A stretch of 64,000 bases of DNA from Nesterenkonia sp. Act20 (GCF_019173455.1 NZ_JADPQH010000001.1:558001-622000); one strand, 5' to 3'. Counted from the first letter of the stretch, positions 42,706-53,828 are shown. Numbers and translations: made by a program. Notes: generated by a model from the sequence alone, not told the origin.

Positions 42706-44255
42706 GCGGCTCCCGCAGCAGAAGCAGCAATCCCCTCCGGGACGCCCGGGACCGCCGGCTCAACCGAATCGCGGGGCCTTCGGCGATGGTCATGTTCGGC
42801 GTCACCGGCGACCTCGCCCGCAAGAAGCTGCTGCCCGCCATCTACGATCTGGCGAACCGGGGCCTGCTGCCGCCGAGCTTCTCGCTGGTCGGCTTCGGGC
42901 GCCGGGACTGGACCCACGAGCAGTTCGCCGCGGACGTGCTCGATCATGTCAAGGCCTCAGCGCGCACTCCGTTCGACCAGCGGGTCTGGGACCAGCTGGC
43001 GGCCGGACTGCGCTTCGTCAAGGCCTCGGGCTTCGACGACGACGACGCCTACGCCCTGCTCGGAGAGACGCTCAAAGAGCTGAAAGAAGCGCGGGGCACG
43101 CGCGGCAATCACGCCTATTACCTCTCCATTCCTCCGAACTCCTTCGAGGTCGTCTGCCAGAAGCTCTCCGCCCACGGCCTGACCAGCCCGCAGTCCTCCC
43201 CTGAGGATCCATGGAGCCGAGTGGTGATCGAGAAGCCCTTCGGCCACGACCTCGAATCCGCGCAGGAGCTCAACACAGTGGTGGAATCGGTCTTCCCGCC
43301 GGATGCGGTCTTCCGGATCGACCACTACCTGGGCAAAGAGACGGTCCAGAACCTCCTGGCGCTGCGCTTCGCGAACCAGCTCTTTGAGCCCCTGTGGAAC
43401 GCCCAGCATGTGGACCATGTGCAGATCACCATGGCCGAGAGCATCGGGATCGGTGGACGGGCCAGCTATTACGACGGCGTCGGTGCCGCGCGCGATGTCA
43501 TTCAGAATCATCTGCTGCAGCTGCTGGCGCTGACCGCGATGGAGGAGCCCATCTCCTTCGACGCGCACCACCTTCGCGCAGAGAAGGAGAAGGTGCTCGA
43601 AGCGATCCGGCTTCCAGACGATCTGGATGCAGCCTCAGCCCGGGGACAGTACACCTCCGGCTGGCAGGGCGGTGAGCAGGTCGTCGGCTTCCTGGACGAG
43701 GAGGGGTTCAATCCTCACTCCACCACGGAGACCTTCGCTGCGTTGAAGCTTGACGTCAACACCCGCCGGTGGGCCGGTGCCCCCTTCTATCTCCGCGCCG
43801 GCAAGCGGCTGGGTCGCCGCGTCACCGAGATCGCCGTGATCTTCAAGCGCGCGCCGAATCTGCTCTTCAAGGACCACAATGACCACGAGTTCGGCCAGAA
43901 CGCCGTCGTCATCAGGGTCCAGCCGGACGAGGGGGCCACGATCCGCTTCGCCTCCAAGGTGCCCGGCACCCAGATGGAGGTCCGGGATGTGACGATGGAC
44001 TTCGGCTATGGACATGCCTTCACCGAGGACAGCCCCGAGGCCTACGAAAGGCTGATCCTCGATGTGCTCCTCGGTGAGCCTCCGCTGTTTCCGCGGCAGG
44101 AGGAGGTGGAGCTCTCCTGGAAGATCCTCGATCCCTTCGAGAAGCACTGGGAGGCGCAGCAGGTCCAGCCCGAACCCTATGCTCCCGGCGGATGGGGGCC
44201 GCAGTCAGCTCACGACCTGCTGGCCCGTGACGGTCGCACCTGGCGCAGGCCCTAA
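42702..44255 (+). CDS. zwf: Glucose-6-phosphate 1-dehydrogenase
   Basis: This 517-residue protein starts at GTG 42702, overlapping the pgi stop. It has the Rossmann motif VMFGVTGDLARKKLLPAI, VVIEKPFGHDLESAQELN, and the active-site RIDHYLGKETVQNLLALRFAN with the catalytic His nearby in VDHVQITMAES. It oxidises glucose-6-phosphate to 6-phosphogluconolactone, making NADPH. It is followed 8 bases later by opcA, its activator or assembly factor. Confidence 0.97.
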   Translation: MSGSRSRSSNPLRDARDRRLNRIAGPSAMVMFGVTGDLARKKLLPAIYDLANRGLLPPSFSLVGFGRRDWTHEQFAADVLDHVKASARTPFDQRVWDQLAAGLRFVKASGFDDDDAYALLGETLKELKEARGTRGNHAYYLSIPPNSFEVVCQKLSAHGLTSPQSSPEDPWSRVVIEKPFGHDLESAQELNTVVESVFPPDAVFRIDHYLGKETVQNLLALRFANQLFEPLWNAQHVDHVQITMAESIGIGGRASYYDGVGAARDVIQNHLLQLLALTAMEEPISFDAHHLRAEKEKVLEAIRLPDDLDAASARGQYTSGWQGGEQVVGFLDEEGFNPHSTTETFAALKLDVNTRRWAGAPFYLRAGKRLGRRVTEIAVIFKRAPNLLFKDHNDHEFGQNAVVIRVQPDEGATIRFASKVPGTQMEVRDVTMDFGYGHAFTEDSPEAYERLILDVLLGEPPLFPRQEEVELSWKILDPFEKHWEAQQVQPEPYAPGGWGPQSAHDLLARDGRTWRRP

Positions 44256-44263
44256 GGAGAACC

Positions 44264-45226
44264 ATGATCGTCGATATCGAGAACACCACCACCTCCAAGG
44301 TCTCGAAGAAGCTGCGCGAGCTTCGCGAAGCCGGAGGCGTGGTCGCACTGAGCCGAGTCCTCACCCTGGTCATCCTGACCTCCAAGGACAACGCCGAACC
44401 CGCCATCGAAGCGGCGAACCTCGCCTCGCGGGAGCACCCCTGCCGGATCATCGTGCTTGCCGCCGGCAACGCCTCGGAGGCCACCCGACTTGACGCCCAG
44501 ATTCGGGTGGGCGGGGACGCCGGGGCCTCTGAGGTCATCGTCCTGAAAGCTTCCGGGGAGCTTGCTGAGCAGAATGAGGCGATGGTTTCGGCACTGCTGC
44601 TGCCTGATGCCCCCATCGTCGCCTGGTGGGCGGATGAGCTTCCCAATGGGGTCAGCAAGACTCCCATCGGACAGATCGCCCATCGGCGGATCACCGACAC
44701 TGCCATGGATCCGCGCCCGCTGGATGCGCTGCGCCGGCTCTCCGCGCACTACAGCGAGGGCGACACAGACCTGGCCTGGACGCGGCTGACCGGTTGGCGC
44801 ATCCAGCTGGCCAGCATCCTGGACACCCTGGACCCCGACGAGATCTCCACCGTGACAGTCGAGGCTGCCGCCGATCTGCCGAGCGCTGCGCTGCTGGCGG
44901 CCTGGTTGAAGATGGCCCTAGAGGTGCCGGTGGATTTGATCTCCACCGCGACCCCGGAAGGGTCAGAGCTCCCCCTGACCCTGACTGCCGTCACCTTCCA
45001 TCGGGATCCCGGCGATGTGAGCCTTTCGCGTCCGCGCGGTGAGGAGATCGCGGTGCTGCACTCGGCCGACGGCCTCGTCCAGGGCGTCCCACTGCCCGTC
45101 CGCACGCTCCAGGTCTGCCTGGCGGAGGAGCTGCGACGGCTCGACTCCGACGAGGTCTTCGGCGAAGTGCTCACCCGAGCCCTCCCGGCGATGGAATTCC
45201 CGGAGACCGTCGGGTCCGCTGACTGA
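44264..45226 (+). CDS. opcA: Glucose-6-phosphate dehydrogenase assembly protein OpcA
   Basis: This 320-residue protein starts at ATG 44264 after AAGGAG. MIVDIENTTTSKVSKKLRELREAGGVVALSRVLTLVI and PDAPIVAWWADELPNG are characteristic OpcA segments. OpcA is needed for full activity or oligomerisation of Zwf in actinobacteria and cyanobacteria; it has no catalytic motif of its own. The gene position between zwf and pgl is the standard one. Confidence 0.96.
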   Translation: MIVDIENTTTSKVSKKLRELREAGGVVALSRVLTLVILTSKDNAEPAIEAANLASREHPCRIIVLAAGNASEATRLDAQIRVGGDAGASEVIVLKASGELAEQNEAMVSALLLPDAPIVAWWADELPNGVSKTPIGQIAHRRITDTAMDPRPLDALRRLSAHYSEGDTDLAWTRLTGWRIQLASILDTLDPDEISTVTVEAAADLPSAALLAAWLKMALEVPVDLISTATPEGSELPLTLTAVTFHRDPGDVSLSRPRGEEIAVLHSADGLVQGVPLPVRTLQVCLAEELRRLDSDEVFGEVLTRALPAMEFPETVGSAD

Positions 45227-45285
45227 CGCACCCACTATGCTCGGACCACGTACCGTCCACGACAGCCCTGAGAGGACCCGCAGAC

Positions 45286-46089
45286 ATGACTGATTCCGGT
45301 AACGCCGCCGTGGCCGCGCCGCGCACCGAGATCTACGCAGGCAAGGACGAGCTGGTGAACGTGGTCGCCGAGCGGCTGCTGGCCGTCCTGGTGGACGCCG
45401 TCGCAGACCACGGCAGCGCGCATGCGGTCCTGACCGGCGGCAGCGCCGGAATCGCCGTGCTGGAGAAAGTTGCTGAGCTGGTCGCCGAACCCGGCACGGA
45501 GACCCCGTCCTGGTCGGCAGTGCACTTCTGGTGGGGCGATGAGCGGCTGCTTCCCAGTGATGATCCCGAGCGCAACGCCATGCAGGCCCACACGGCGCTC
45601 TTGGATGCCCTCATCGCCGAGCACGGGCTCCCCGCGCAGAACGTGCACCGCATGCCCACTTCAGAGGATGCGGCGTCGCCGATCGTGGGGGCGGAGATGT
45701 ACGCAGCGAGTCTGGAGGCATTTGCCGACGAGGGCGGCCGTTCAGGTCTCGCCCTCCCCCGCTTCGACGTCCTCCTGCTCGGCGTCGGCCCGGACGGCCA
45801 TATCGCGAGCCTCTTCCCGGGCAAGGACTCGCTGGGCGTGAGCGGAGTGGTCACCGTGGGCGAGGAGGACTCCCCCAAGCCGCCGCCGCAGCGCGTGTCG
45901 CTGACCTTCGACGCGATCCACAGCGCGGATCGCGTCTGGACCGTGGTGGTGGGCCAGGACAAGGCCGCGGCCGCCGCGAAGGCCCTCACTGAGGGCACAG
46001 ATCCGCAGGAGATTCCGGCCACTCGCGTGGCCGGCACCTTGGAGACGATCTGGCACCTGGACCGGGCAGCCGCCGCAGGGCTCGGCTGA
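45286..46089 (+). CDS. pgl: 6-phosphogluconolactonase
   Basis: This 267-residue protein belongs to the NagB/RpiA-like fold. It carries SAHAVLTGGSAGIAVLEKVAEL, VHFWWGDERLLPSDDPERNAMQAH, and LLGVGPDGHIASLFPGKDSL, which together give the phosphate-binding and catalytic residues of DevB-type lactonases. It hydrolyses 6-phosphogluconolactone, the step after zwf. It ends the plus-strand operon; a 42-bp palindrome 19 bases downstream may terminate it. Confidence 0.95.
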   Translation: MTDSGNAAVAAPRTEIYAGKDELVNVVAERLLAVLVDAVADHGSAHAVLTGGSAGIAVLEKVAELVAEPGTETPSWSAVHFWWGDERLLPSDDPERNAMQAHTALLDALIAEHGLPAQNVHRMPTSEDAASPIVGAEMYAASLEAFADEGGRSGLALPRFDVLLLGVGPDGHIASLFPGKDSLGVSGVVTVGEEDSPKPPPQRVSLTFDAIHSADRVWTVVVGQDKAAAAAKALTEGTDPQEIPATRVAGTLETIWHLDRAAAAGLG

Positions 46090-46108
46090 ACCCCAGTCAT
46101 CCCGGGCA

Positions 46109-46150
46109 GTTGAGTTCTCCGGCGGCTACGTAGCCGCCGGAGAACTCAAC
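46109..46150. repeat. Hairpin repeat family 2, copy B / bidirectional terminator
   Basis: A perfect 42-bp palindrome (left half GTTGAGTTCTCCGGCGGCTA) is centred on TACGTA. It lies between convergent pgl and secG, so it can stop both transcripts. GGGCAGTTGAGTTYTCCGGCGG on the left and GGAAGGGT on the right are shared with the hairpin at 34501. Confidence 0.8.
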
Positions 46151-46170
46151 CAGCCAGGAAGGGTGGTCGG

Positions 46171-46422
46171 TCAGATGTCGGCGCTGACCTGGACCAGCAG
46201 CGCCAGGGCGACCACGATCAGGCCCCAGATCACGCCCAGAGTGATGGTCAGTCGATTGAGGTTCCGCTCGGCGACGCCGGAGGAGCCCAACGACGATGTC
46301 ACACCGCCGCCGAACATATCGGACATGCCACCGCCGCGCCCCTTATGGAGCAGGATGAGCATGATCAGCATGATGCTGATGAGCGCCAGGATAACCTGGA
46401 GTGCGATGGTCAGCGCAGACAC
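46171..46422 (-). CDS. secG: Preprotein translocase subunit SecG
   Basis: This 83-residue protein starts at GTG 46422 after AAAGGTC. It has two transmembrane helices around the conserved loop LLHKGRGGGMSDMFGGGVTSSLGSSGVAERNLNRLT. SecG assists SecYEG-dependent export. It follows tpiA by 73 bases, the usual actinobacterial gap-pgk-tpi-secG order. Confidence 0.96.
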   Translation of the reverse strand: MSALTIALQVILALISIMLIMLILLHKGRGGGMSDMFGGGVTSSLGSSGVAERNLNRLTITLGVIWGLIVVALALLVQVSADI

Positions 46423-46495
46423 AGCGACCTTTCGTGATGAATCGTGGGCGTATCAGTTACCAGGATAACCCGAGACGGGGTCACCCCTGAGCGGG

Positions 46496-47314
46496 TCAGC
46501 CCTGGGCGGCGATGTGCTTCTCGAAGGAGATGATCTTTGCGAACTCCTCGGGATCCAGGCTTGCTCCGCCCACGAGGGCGCCGTCCACGTCCGGCCCGGC
46601 CAGCACCGCGGCGACGTTCTTGGACTTGACCGAACCGCCGTAGAGCACCCGCACGGTGTCGGCGAACTCCTGCGAGTAGAGCTCCGCCAGCTTGGTGCGG
46701 ACGGCGGCGGACATCTCCTGCGCATCCTCGGGACCGGCGACCTTGCCCGTGCCGATGGCCCAGACGGGCTCATAGGCGACGACGAGTTCGGTGAGATCCT
46801 CCGCGGAGAGACCCTTCAGCGCGCCCTCGAGCTGGGCCAGCGTGTGAGACACGTGGTTCCCGGCTTCGCGCACCTCGAGGCCTTCGCCCACGCAGAGCAC
46901 CGGTGCCAGGTCGTGGCGCAGCGCGGCAGAGAGCTTGGCGCCCAGCTGCTCATCGGTCTCCCCATGGACCTCGCGACGCTCCGAATGTCCGATGAGGACC
47001 TGCGAGCAGCCGAGCTTCTTCAAGAATGCTCCGGAGATGTCTCCGGTGTAGGCCCCGGAGTCCTGATCCGAGAGGTCCTGGGCGCCGTAGTCGACCTTGA
47101 GCTTGTCTCCGGAGACCAGGGTCTGGACCCCGCGCAGATCGGTGAAGGGTGGGAAGACCGAGACCTGGACACGTTCATAGTCGTGGCCCGCGTCGTCGAG
47201 CGTCCACGCAAGCTTCTGCACCAGTGCGATCGCTTCCATATGGTCGATGTTCATCTTCCAGTTGCCGGCGATCAGCGGCCGGCGCACATAGGCGCCGTTC
47301 TTTTGAGTAGTCAT
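46496..47314 (-). CDS. tpiA: Triosephosphate isomerase
   Basis: This 272-residue TIM barrel starts at ATG 47314. It has [14 protein letters not shown] (catalytic Lys and Asn), [19 protein letters not shown] (catalytic His), [23 protein letters not shown] (catalytic Glu with loop 6) and [17 protein letters not shown]. It interconverts dihydroxyacetone phosphate and glyceraldehyde-3-phosphate. It lies 71 bases after pgk. Confidence 0.98.
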   Translation of the reverse strand: MTTQKNGAYVRRPLIAGNWKMNIDHMEAIALVQKLAWTLDDAGHDYERVQVSVFPPFTDLRGVQTLVSGDKLKVDYGAQDLSDQDSGAYTGDISGAFLKKLGCSQVLIGHSERREVHGETDEQLGAKLSAALRHDLAPVLCVGEGLEVREAGNHVSHTLAQLEGALKGLSAEDLTELVVAYEPVWAIGTGKVAGPEDAQEMSAAVRTKLAELYSQEFADTVRVLYGGSVKSKNVAAVLAGPDVDGALVGGASLDPEEFAKIISFEKHIAAQG

Positions 47315-47385
47315 GGAGAAGATTTCCCTTTCAACAGTGATGAGATCGGTGACGGAGTCACAACAGCACAGACACGATGGGCAGC

Positions 47386-48612
47386 TCAGCCGCCGAGCGC
47401 GTCGATGCCGGGCAGCGACTTGCCCTCAAGGTATTCCAGGCTCGCGCCGCCGCCGGTGGAGATGTGCCCGAAGCTGTGCTCGTCGAAGCCGAGGGCACGC
47501 ACCGCAGCTGCGGAGTCGCCGCCGCCGACCACGGTGAAGCCTTCGGTGGCGGTGAGCGCCTCAGCAATCGCGGCGGTTCCCTTGGCGAACGCCTCCATCT
47601 CGAAGACGCCCATAGGACCGTTCCAAAAGACGGTGTTGGACTGCGCGATCTCCTTGCTGAATGCTGCGGCAGTATCGGGACCGATGTCGAGTCCCAGCGC
47701 CTGCTCGCCGTGCTTGCCGGACTCGAGAGACTCGGTGGGCAGCACCTCGACCTCGGCGTCCGCGGCAAAGGCTGACGCCATGGCGATATCAGTGGGAAGA
47801 ACGATGCGGCAGTTCATCCGCTCGGCCTCCGCGAGGAAGCCCTTGACCGTCTCGAGCTTGTCGTTCTCCACGAGGGACTTGCCGATGCCGTAACCCTGCG
47901 CCTTCAGGAAGGTGAAGACCATGCCGCCGCCGATGAGCAGCGTGTCGGCGCGGCTCATCAGATTCTCGATCACAGCCAGCTTGTCCGAGACCTTGGAGCC
48001 GCCGAGCACCACCGTGTAGGGACGCTGCGGAGTCTCGGTCAGCCGTTTCAGGACCTCGAGCTCGTCGCGGACCAGGTCCCCCTGGTAGGCGGGCAGCTTC
48101 GCGGTGATGTCTGCGACCGAGGCGTGCCGACGGTGCACGGCGCCGAAGGCGTCGTTGACATAGGCCCCGGTCTCGCCGACCAGTGCGGCGAGCTCTGCTG
48201 CGAGTGCGGCGCGCTCGTCGTCGTCCTTCGAGGTCTCGCGAGGGTCGAAGCGGACGTTCTCGAGGAGCAGGATCTCACCCTCGCCCAGCTCTTCGCTGGC
48301 GGCTGCGGCACTCTCGCCGACGAGATCCTCCGCGCGGCGCACGGTGACCTCGGTGAGCTCAGCCATGCGTGCTGCGACAGGGGCCAGGGAGTATTGCGGG
48401 TCGGGCTCCCCCTTGGGGCGCCCGAGGTGCGCGGTGACCAGAACGCGGGCACCGGCGGCCGCCAGCTTCTCCAGCACCGGCAGTGAAGCGCGGATGCGGC
48501 CGTCGTCGGTGACCGCCCCGTCCTTGAGCGGCACGTTGAGGTCGGAGCGGACCAGGACACGGCGGCCGGTGAGGCCTTCGGAGATCAGGGCGTCAAGGGT
48601 GGCTGCAGTCAT
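47386..48612 (-). CDS. pgk: Phosphoglycerate kinase
   Basis: This 408-residue protein starts at ATG 48612 ([10 protein letters not shown]), chosen because the conserved [24 protein letters not shown] follows; the frame stays open upstream into non-conserved sequence. [40 protein letters not shown] and the C-terminal [15 protein letters not shown] segments mark both substrate domains. It makes ATP and 3-phosphoglycerate. It follows gapA by 109 bases, with a strong hairpin between. Confidence 0.97.
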   Translation of the reverse strand: MTAATLDALISEGLTGRRVLVRSDLNVPLKDGAVTDDGRIRASLPVLEKLAAAGARVLVTAHLGRPKGEPDPQYSLAPVAARMAELTEVTVRRAEDLVGESAAAASEELGEGEILLLENVRFDPRETSKDDDERAALAAELAALVGETGAYVNDAFGAVHRRHASVADITAKLPAYQGDLVRDELEVLKRLTETPQRPYTVVLGGSKVSDKLAVIENLMSRADTLLIGGGMVFTFLKAQGYGIGKSLVENDKLETVKGFLAEAERMNCRIVLPTDIAMASAFAADAEVEVLPTESLESGKHGEQALGLDIGPDTAAAFSKEIAQSNTVFWNGPMGVFEMEAFAKGTAAIAEALTATEGFTVVGGGDSAAAVRALGFDEHSFGHISTGGGASLEYLEGKSLPGIDALGG

Positions 48613-48664
48613 GAGTTCAGGGTACCAATCGCTGGAAGGGGCAAACAGGGACGCGGCATGCGAG

Positions 48665-48704
48665 AGGCCCCGGTCTCGACGAGGATTCGTCGAGACCGGG
48701 GCCT
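48665..48704 (-). terminator. Strong hairpin between gapA and pgk
   Basis: A perfect 18-bp stem (AGGCCCCGGTCTCGACGA at 48665-48682 with its complement at 48687-48704) has a 4-base loop, 17 bases after the gapA stop. With no U-run it could be a full terminator or a partial one that lowers pgk relative to gapA. Confidence 0.75.
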
Positions 48705-48721
48705 TCGTCACGTGGTCGGGA

Positions 48722-49789
<1,068 letters not shown>

Positions 49790-49833
49790 TCAGCCCGCAG
49801 AGATCTCTCCGGGCAACATGTCCCTAGACACGC

Positions 49834-49891
49834 GTTGGGGATCAGCAGCTCGACCGTAGTCGAACCGCTGACCCCCAACAACATCGTTGTT
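49834..49891 (-). promoter_or_regulatory. Hairpin and operator-like palindrome in the gapA leader
   Basis: GTTGGGG-A-TCAGC (49834-49846) pairs with GCTGA-C-CCCCAAC (49867-49879) apart from one mismatch. Overlapping its outer end is a perfect 6-3-6 palindrome, AACAACATCGTTGTT (49877-49891). An A/T-rich stretch at 49905-49945, probably the promoter, lies just upstream, so the palindrome is well placed for a repressor of the LacI/GntR kind. Confidence 0.45.
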
Positions 49892-50012
49892 CTCAGGCTG
49901 TCTGCAGAACGCGATTTTCAGTTTTCCTGTTTCTTATTCAATCACGTCGCCGCGACTGGCCCAAACATCTGCGGGCCGGTGCTCACGCGGCGTGATCAGG
50001 AACTGCCCGTGA

Positions 50013-50636
50013 TCAGGGCGTGACGAGCTTGGAGGCACCCGACCGGGCGGCCTCCAGGCGTGAGGCGACATCCGCCCAGTTGATGATGTTCCAGAAGGCC
50101 TTCACGTAGTCAGGCTTCACGTTCTGGTAGTCGAGGTAGAAGGCGTGCTCCCACATGTCCAGCATCAGCAGCGGGATGGTGCCCACGGGCACGCCGTTCT
50201 GCTGATCGTAGAACTGCTCGATCACCACGTTGCCACCGATGGGCTCGTAGGCGAGGATCGCCCAGCCGGAGCCTTGGATGGTGAGGGCGGCCTGTGTGAA
50301 CTGCTGCTGGAACGCCTCGAAGGAGCCGAAGTACTCGTCGATCGCGGCGGCGAGCTCACCCTCGGGGCGCTCCTGGCCCTCTGGGGAGAGGTTCTTCCAG
50401 AAGATCGAGTGGTTGGTGTGCCCGCCCAGGTTGAACTGCAGGTCCTTGAGCAGCTTGGGGGTCGTGGCGTAGTCGCCCTTTTCGCGGGCTTCGGCCAGCT
50501 TCTCCAGTGCAGTGTTGGCACCGGTGACGTAGGTCTGATGGTGCTTGGAGTGATGAAGCTCCATGATCCGTGCGGAGATGTGTGGCTCCAGCGCGGAGTA
50601 GTCATAGTCCAGTTCAGGAAGCGTGAAATCAGTCAA
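50013..50636 (-). CDS. sodA: Superoxide dismutase (Fe/Mn family)
   Basis: This 207-residue protein appears to start at TTG 50636, 5 bases after AGGAGG. Metal ligands are visible: His in [12 protein letters not shown], His in [11 protein letters not shown], and Asp and His in [31 protein letters not shown]. The Mn/Fe preference cannot be fixed by eye. It dismutates superoxide in the cytoplasm. A 7-bp hairpin GTCGAGG/CCTCGAC lies in its leader at about 50663-50685, with a possible -10 (TAGGAT) upstream. It separates gapA from whiA, which are usually adjacent in actinobacteria. Confidence 0.96.
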   Translation of the reverse strand: MTDFTLPELDYDYSALEPHISARIMELHHSKHHQTYVTGANTALEKLAEAREKGDYATTPKLLKDLQFNLGGHTNHSIFWKNLSPEGQERPEGELAAAIDEYFGSFEAFQQQFTQAALTIQGSGWAILAYEPIGGNVVIEQFYDQQNGVPVGTIPLLMLDMWEHAFYLDYQNVKPDYVKAFWNIINWADVASRLEAARSGASKLVTP

Positions 50637-50804
50637 AATGTCCTCCTAGTGACAGGGGTTTGTCGAGGCCGACAGCACCTCGACTCACTGCTCATCCTAT
50701 GCCGTCGGCGGCGGGCCAGAAAGGAGTTGACGGCCTATGACCTGCAGTGTTCACCACTGGAGTAACTTCGCCGAGGGAGCCCCAGACTGCTGCCCGGGCA
50801 GGCT

Positions 50805-51785
50805 TCAGCTCTCGAGCATGTCAGGAGTCACGCTGGACTCTGTGCCTTCAATGTTCAGCTCCCCGGCGCGTTTGTCCGCCATGGCCAGCAGCCTGCGGAT
50901 CCGACCTGCAATCGCATCCTTGGTCATCGGCGGATCGGCCAGCCGCCCGAGCTCGTCGAGCGAGGCCTGCTTATGTGCAAGGCGCAGCTCGCCCGCGTAC
51001 TTCAGGTGGTACGGCGCCTCGGGGCCGAGGATCTCCAGCGCACGCTCCACGCGCGCACCAGCGGCCACGGCGGCCTGAGCCGAACGTCGGAGGTTCGCGT
51101 CGTCGAAGTTTGCCAGTCGATTGGCAGTGGCGCGGACCTCTTTGCGCATCCGTCGTTCTTCCCAGACCAGCAGCGTCTGATGCGCTCCCATGAGGGTGAG
51201 CAGCTTAGCGATCGAGTCGCCGTCGCGGATCACCACGCGGTCCACGTTGCGGACCTCCCGGGCTTTGGCGGGAATGCCGAGCCTGCGCGCAGACCCGACC
51301 AGCGCGAGCGCAGCCTCGGGACCGGGGCAGGTGACCTCCAACGACGACGACCGTCCGGGCTCGGTCAGCGATCCGTGGGCGAGGAATGCTCCGCGCCAGG
51401 CGGAGACGGCGTCGGCCATCGAACCGTTGACCACTACGGAGGGCAGGCCCCGAACGGGGCGGCCGCGCGCATCGAGCAGACCGGTCTGCCGGGCGAGCGC
51501 CTCGCCTTCACGGACCACCCGCACCACATAGCGTGAGCCGCGCTTGATGCCGTTGCCGGAGACCACGATCACCTCCGGGTTGTGCCCGTAGACCTCCATG
51601 ACGGTGGTCTTGAGCCGCCGAGCGGTGGCGGCGTGGTCCAGCTCAGCCTCGATCACGATGCGACCAGAGATGATGTGCAGCCCCCCGGCGAACCGGAGCA
51701 TCGCCGAGACTTCGGCCTTGCGCTCCGAGGTGGTCTTGACGTGCTGGCGGGAGAGCTCTTCTTTGACCGACTCGGTCAGCGCCAT
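50805..51785 (-). CDS. whiA: Sporulation/cell-division regulator WhiA
   Basis: This 326-residue protein has an N-terminal domain related to LAGLIDADG homing endonucleases (residues about 1-215, e.g. [38 protein letters not shown]). A C-terminal helix-turn-helix region follows ([63 protein letters not shown]). WhiA is a DNA-binding regulator conserved in Gram-positives, also in non-sporulating species. It belongs to the conserved block uvrC-rapZ-yvcK-whiA. Confidence 0.97.
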   Translation of the reverse strand: MALTESVKEELSRQHVKTTSERKAEVSAMLRFAGGLHIISGRIVIEAELDHAATARRLKTTVMEVYGHNPEVIVVSGNGIKRGSRYVVRVVREGEALARQTGLLDARGRPVRGLPSVVVNGSMADAVSAWRGAFLAHGSLTEPGRSSSLEVTCPGPEAALALVGSARRLGIPAKAREVRNVDRVVIRDGDSIAKLLTLMGAHQTLLVWEERRMRKEVRATANRLANFDDANLRRSAQAAVAAGARVERALEILGPEAPYHLKYAGELRLAHKQASLDELGRLADPPMTKDAIAGRIRRLLAMADKRAGELNIEGTESSVTPDMLES

Positions 51786-51873
51786 ATGTATCGTCCTCTG
51801 GTCTTCGTGTGATGCAGCTCAGCCATCGTACCCAATGCCGTCACCGTGCCCCTCTCACGGGCAGCGGCTCGGT

Positions 51874-52890
51874 TCACTCGGTGAAGACCTCACTGAAGGC
51901 GATGGCAAGCCGCAGCGGGTCATGGATCTCCGGCTGTCCCGCCTTCCCGACGTCGTGATAGCAGACCCGTGCACCGAGCGCGTCGGCGGCCTCGGCGAAC
52001 TCCGCCCGCTCCTGATCGGGGACCGAAGCCGGGTCCGCGATGATGCGGTCAATGCGCAGACCAGGGGCGTACTGGTGGAGCACGTGCAGGTGGTCGGCTG
52101 GGCTCATGCCGGTGGTCTCATCGGTGTGCGGTGAGAGGTTCATCACAATACACCGCTGAGCTTCGGTCTCATAGAGCGCGTCCCGGAGCTCCGGGAGCAG
52201 CAGGTGCGGCAGTACGGAGGTGTACCAGGATCCCGGGCCTAGCACGACCCAGTCGCTGAGTTCGATGGCGGTGAGCGCCTCCGCGCAGGCTGCCGCCTCC
52301 TGCGGGTGGAGCTGCACGTCGCGAAGTCGACCCAGGCTCCCGGCGTGGGCCAGCGCCACCTGGGAGGAGAGCCGCTCGCCGTTGTTGAAGGCTGGGTCGG
52401 AGAGCGATTGACCTTCTGCGGGCTCCACCGTTCCGGACATGGTGAGCGGCTGCCGCGACATCGGCAATACCTGGCCGCGGGCGCCCAGCAGCGTCCCGGC
52501 CCAGCGCAGCCCCTCCACAGAATCCCCGATCAGCTCCCAGAGGGCGACGATCAGCAGGTTCCCCATGGCGTGATCGTCCAGGCTGCCGGTGACGCCTTCG
52601 CGCGAGCGGAACCGGTGCTGCATCACCTGCGCCCAGGTCCGACCCCATTCGGTGTCGTCACAGAGCGCGGCAAGCGCCATGCGGAGATCGCCTGGAGGCA
52701 GCACATCCATGTCCTCACGGAGCCGGCCGGAAGATCCGCCGTCGTCGGCCACGGTCACGATCGCGGTCAGATGCTCTGCGGCGATCACCCGCAGCGCGGA
52801 GAGCGTGGCGGAGAGGCCGTGTCCCCCGCCCAGCGCGGAGACCCTGAAGGTGCCGCGGTTCAGCGGCACCGGCAGCTGACTCACGCTCAC
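51874..52890 (-). CDS. yvcK: YvcK/CofD-like gluconeogenesis factor
   Basis: This 338-residue Rossmann-like protein has the nucleotide-binding ALGGGHGLSATLSALR, TVADDGGSSGRLREDMDVLPPGDLR, and HAMGNLLIVALWE segments, plus VVLGPGSWYTSVLPHLL. YvcK (CuvA in mycobacteria) binds UDP-sugars and influences cell-wall growth. The start is GTG 52890, overlapping the rapZ stop by 4 bases, so the two are translationally coupled. Confidence 0.95.
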   Translation of the reverse strand: MSVSQLPVPLNRGTFRVSALGGGHGLSATLSALRVIAAEHLTAIVTVADDGGSSGRLREDMDVLPPGDLRMALAALCDDTEWGRTWAQVMQHRFRSREGVTGSLDDHAMGNLLIVALWELIGDSVEGLRWAGTLLGARGQVLPMSRQPLTMSGTVEPAEGQSLSDPAFNNGERLSSQVALAHAGSLGRLRDVQLHPQEAAACAEALTAIELSDWVVLGPGSWYTSVLPHLLLPELRDALYETEAQRCIVMNLSPHTDETTGMSPADHLHVLHQYAPGLRIDRIIADPASVPDQERAEFAEAADALGARVCYHDVGKAGQPEIHDPLRLAIAFSEVFTE

Positions 52891-53780
52891 TCACGTCCCA
52901 GATCGCGGTGGATGGTGTTCACGGTGACGTTGGGGAGCTGGGCCAGGCGGCGAGAGAGCTCTTCCGCGACGGCCACCGAACGGTGCTTGCCGCCGGTGCA
53001 GCCCACGGCGACGTTGGCGTAGTGCTTGTTCTCCCGCCGGTAGCCCTCGATCACCGGCTGGATGGCCTCGACATAGCGATCGATGAACTCACCCGCCCCC
53101 TCGTTGCCCAGCACGTACTCGCTCACCGCGGCGTCCTGACCGGTGAACGGGCGAAGCTCGGGCACCCAGTGCGGGTTCGGAATGAAGCGCATGTCGGCGA
53201 TGAAGTTCGCGTCCGCCGGGACTCCGTATTTGAACCCGAAGCTCATCACGTTCAGGCGCAGCTGGACCGGACCGTCCTCGTTGAAGATCTCGATGATCTC
53301 CTTGGCCAATCCATGCACGTTCAGATCTGTGGTGTCGAGCACGATCTCTGCAGCGGCCTTGACCTCTTTGAGCAGGTCACGCTCCGCCGTGATGCCGTCG
53401 AGGATACGGCCGGAGCCCTGCAGCGGATGGGGCCGCCGCCCCTGTTCAAACCGACGAACCAGAAGCTCGTCCGAGGAGTCCAGGAAGAGCATGCGGTAGG
53501 TCACGCCCGTGGCCTTGAGCTGCTCCAGTGCTCCGAGCATGTTCGAGAAGAGCGCGCGGGTTCGGACGTCGATCACGACGGCGAGCTTCTCCATCGAGCC
53601 CGGATGGCGGGAGATGAGGTCGATCATGGTGGTGATCAGCTCGGGAGGCAGGCCCTCCACCACGTACCAGCCCAGATCCTCCAGGGCGTGGGCAGCAGTG
53701 GTGCGACCGGCGCCGGACATGCCGGTGACGATCAACAGTTCGTTCTCGGGCGGCTTCACCGGGGTCAGACCAACATCCAT
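52887..53780 (-). CDS. rapZ: RNase adapter RapZ / nucleotide-binding protein
   Basis: This 297-residue P-loop ATPase has Walker A GMSGAGRTTAAHALEDLGW, FLDSSDELLVRRFEQGRRPHPL, DTTDLNVHGL, NVMSFGFKYGVPADANFIADMRFIPNPHW and VAVGCTGGKHRSVAVAEEL. In E. coli RapZ controls GlmZ/glmS; in actinobacteria the small-RNA partners are absent and it is probably linked to cell-wall precursor control with YvcK. It overlaps yvcK and lies 48 bases after uvrC. Confidence 0.96.
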   Translation of the reverse strand: MDVGLTPVKPPENELLIVTGMSGAGRTTAAHALEDLGWYVVEGLPPELITTMIDLISRHPGSMEKLAVVIDVRTRALFSNMLGALEQLKATGVTYRMLFLDSSDELLVRRFEQGRRPHPLQGSGRILDGITAERDLLKEVKAAAEIVLDTTDLNVHGLAKEIIEIFNEDGPVQLRLNVMSFGFKYGVPADANFIADMRFIPNPHWVPELRPFTGQDAAVSEYVLGNEGAGEFIDRYVEAIQPVIEGYRRENKHYANVAVGCTGGKHRSVAVAEELSRRLAQLPNVTVNTIHRDLGRE

Positions 53781-53828
53781 GCTTAGACCTTAGCCGTGAT
53801 GCGCGGGTGGGGTGAAGCCGATGACCCG

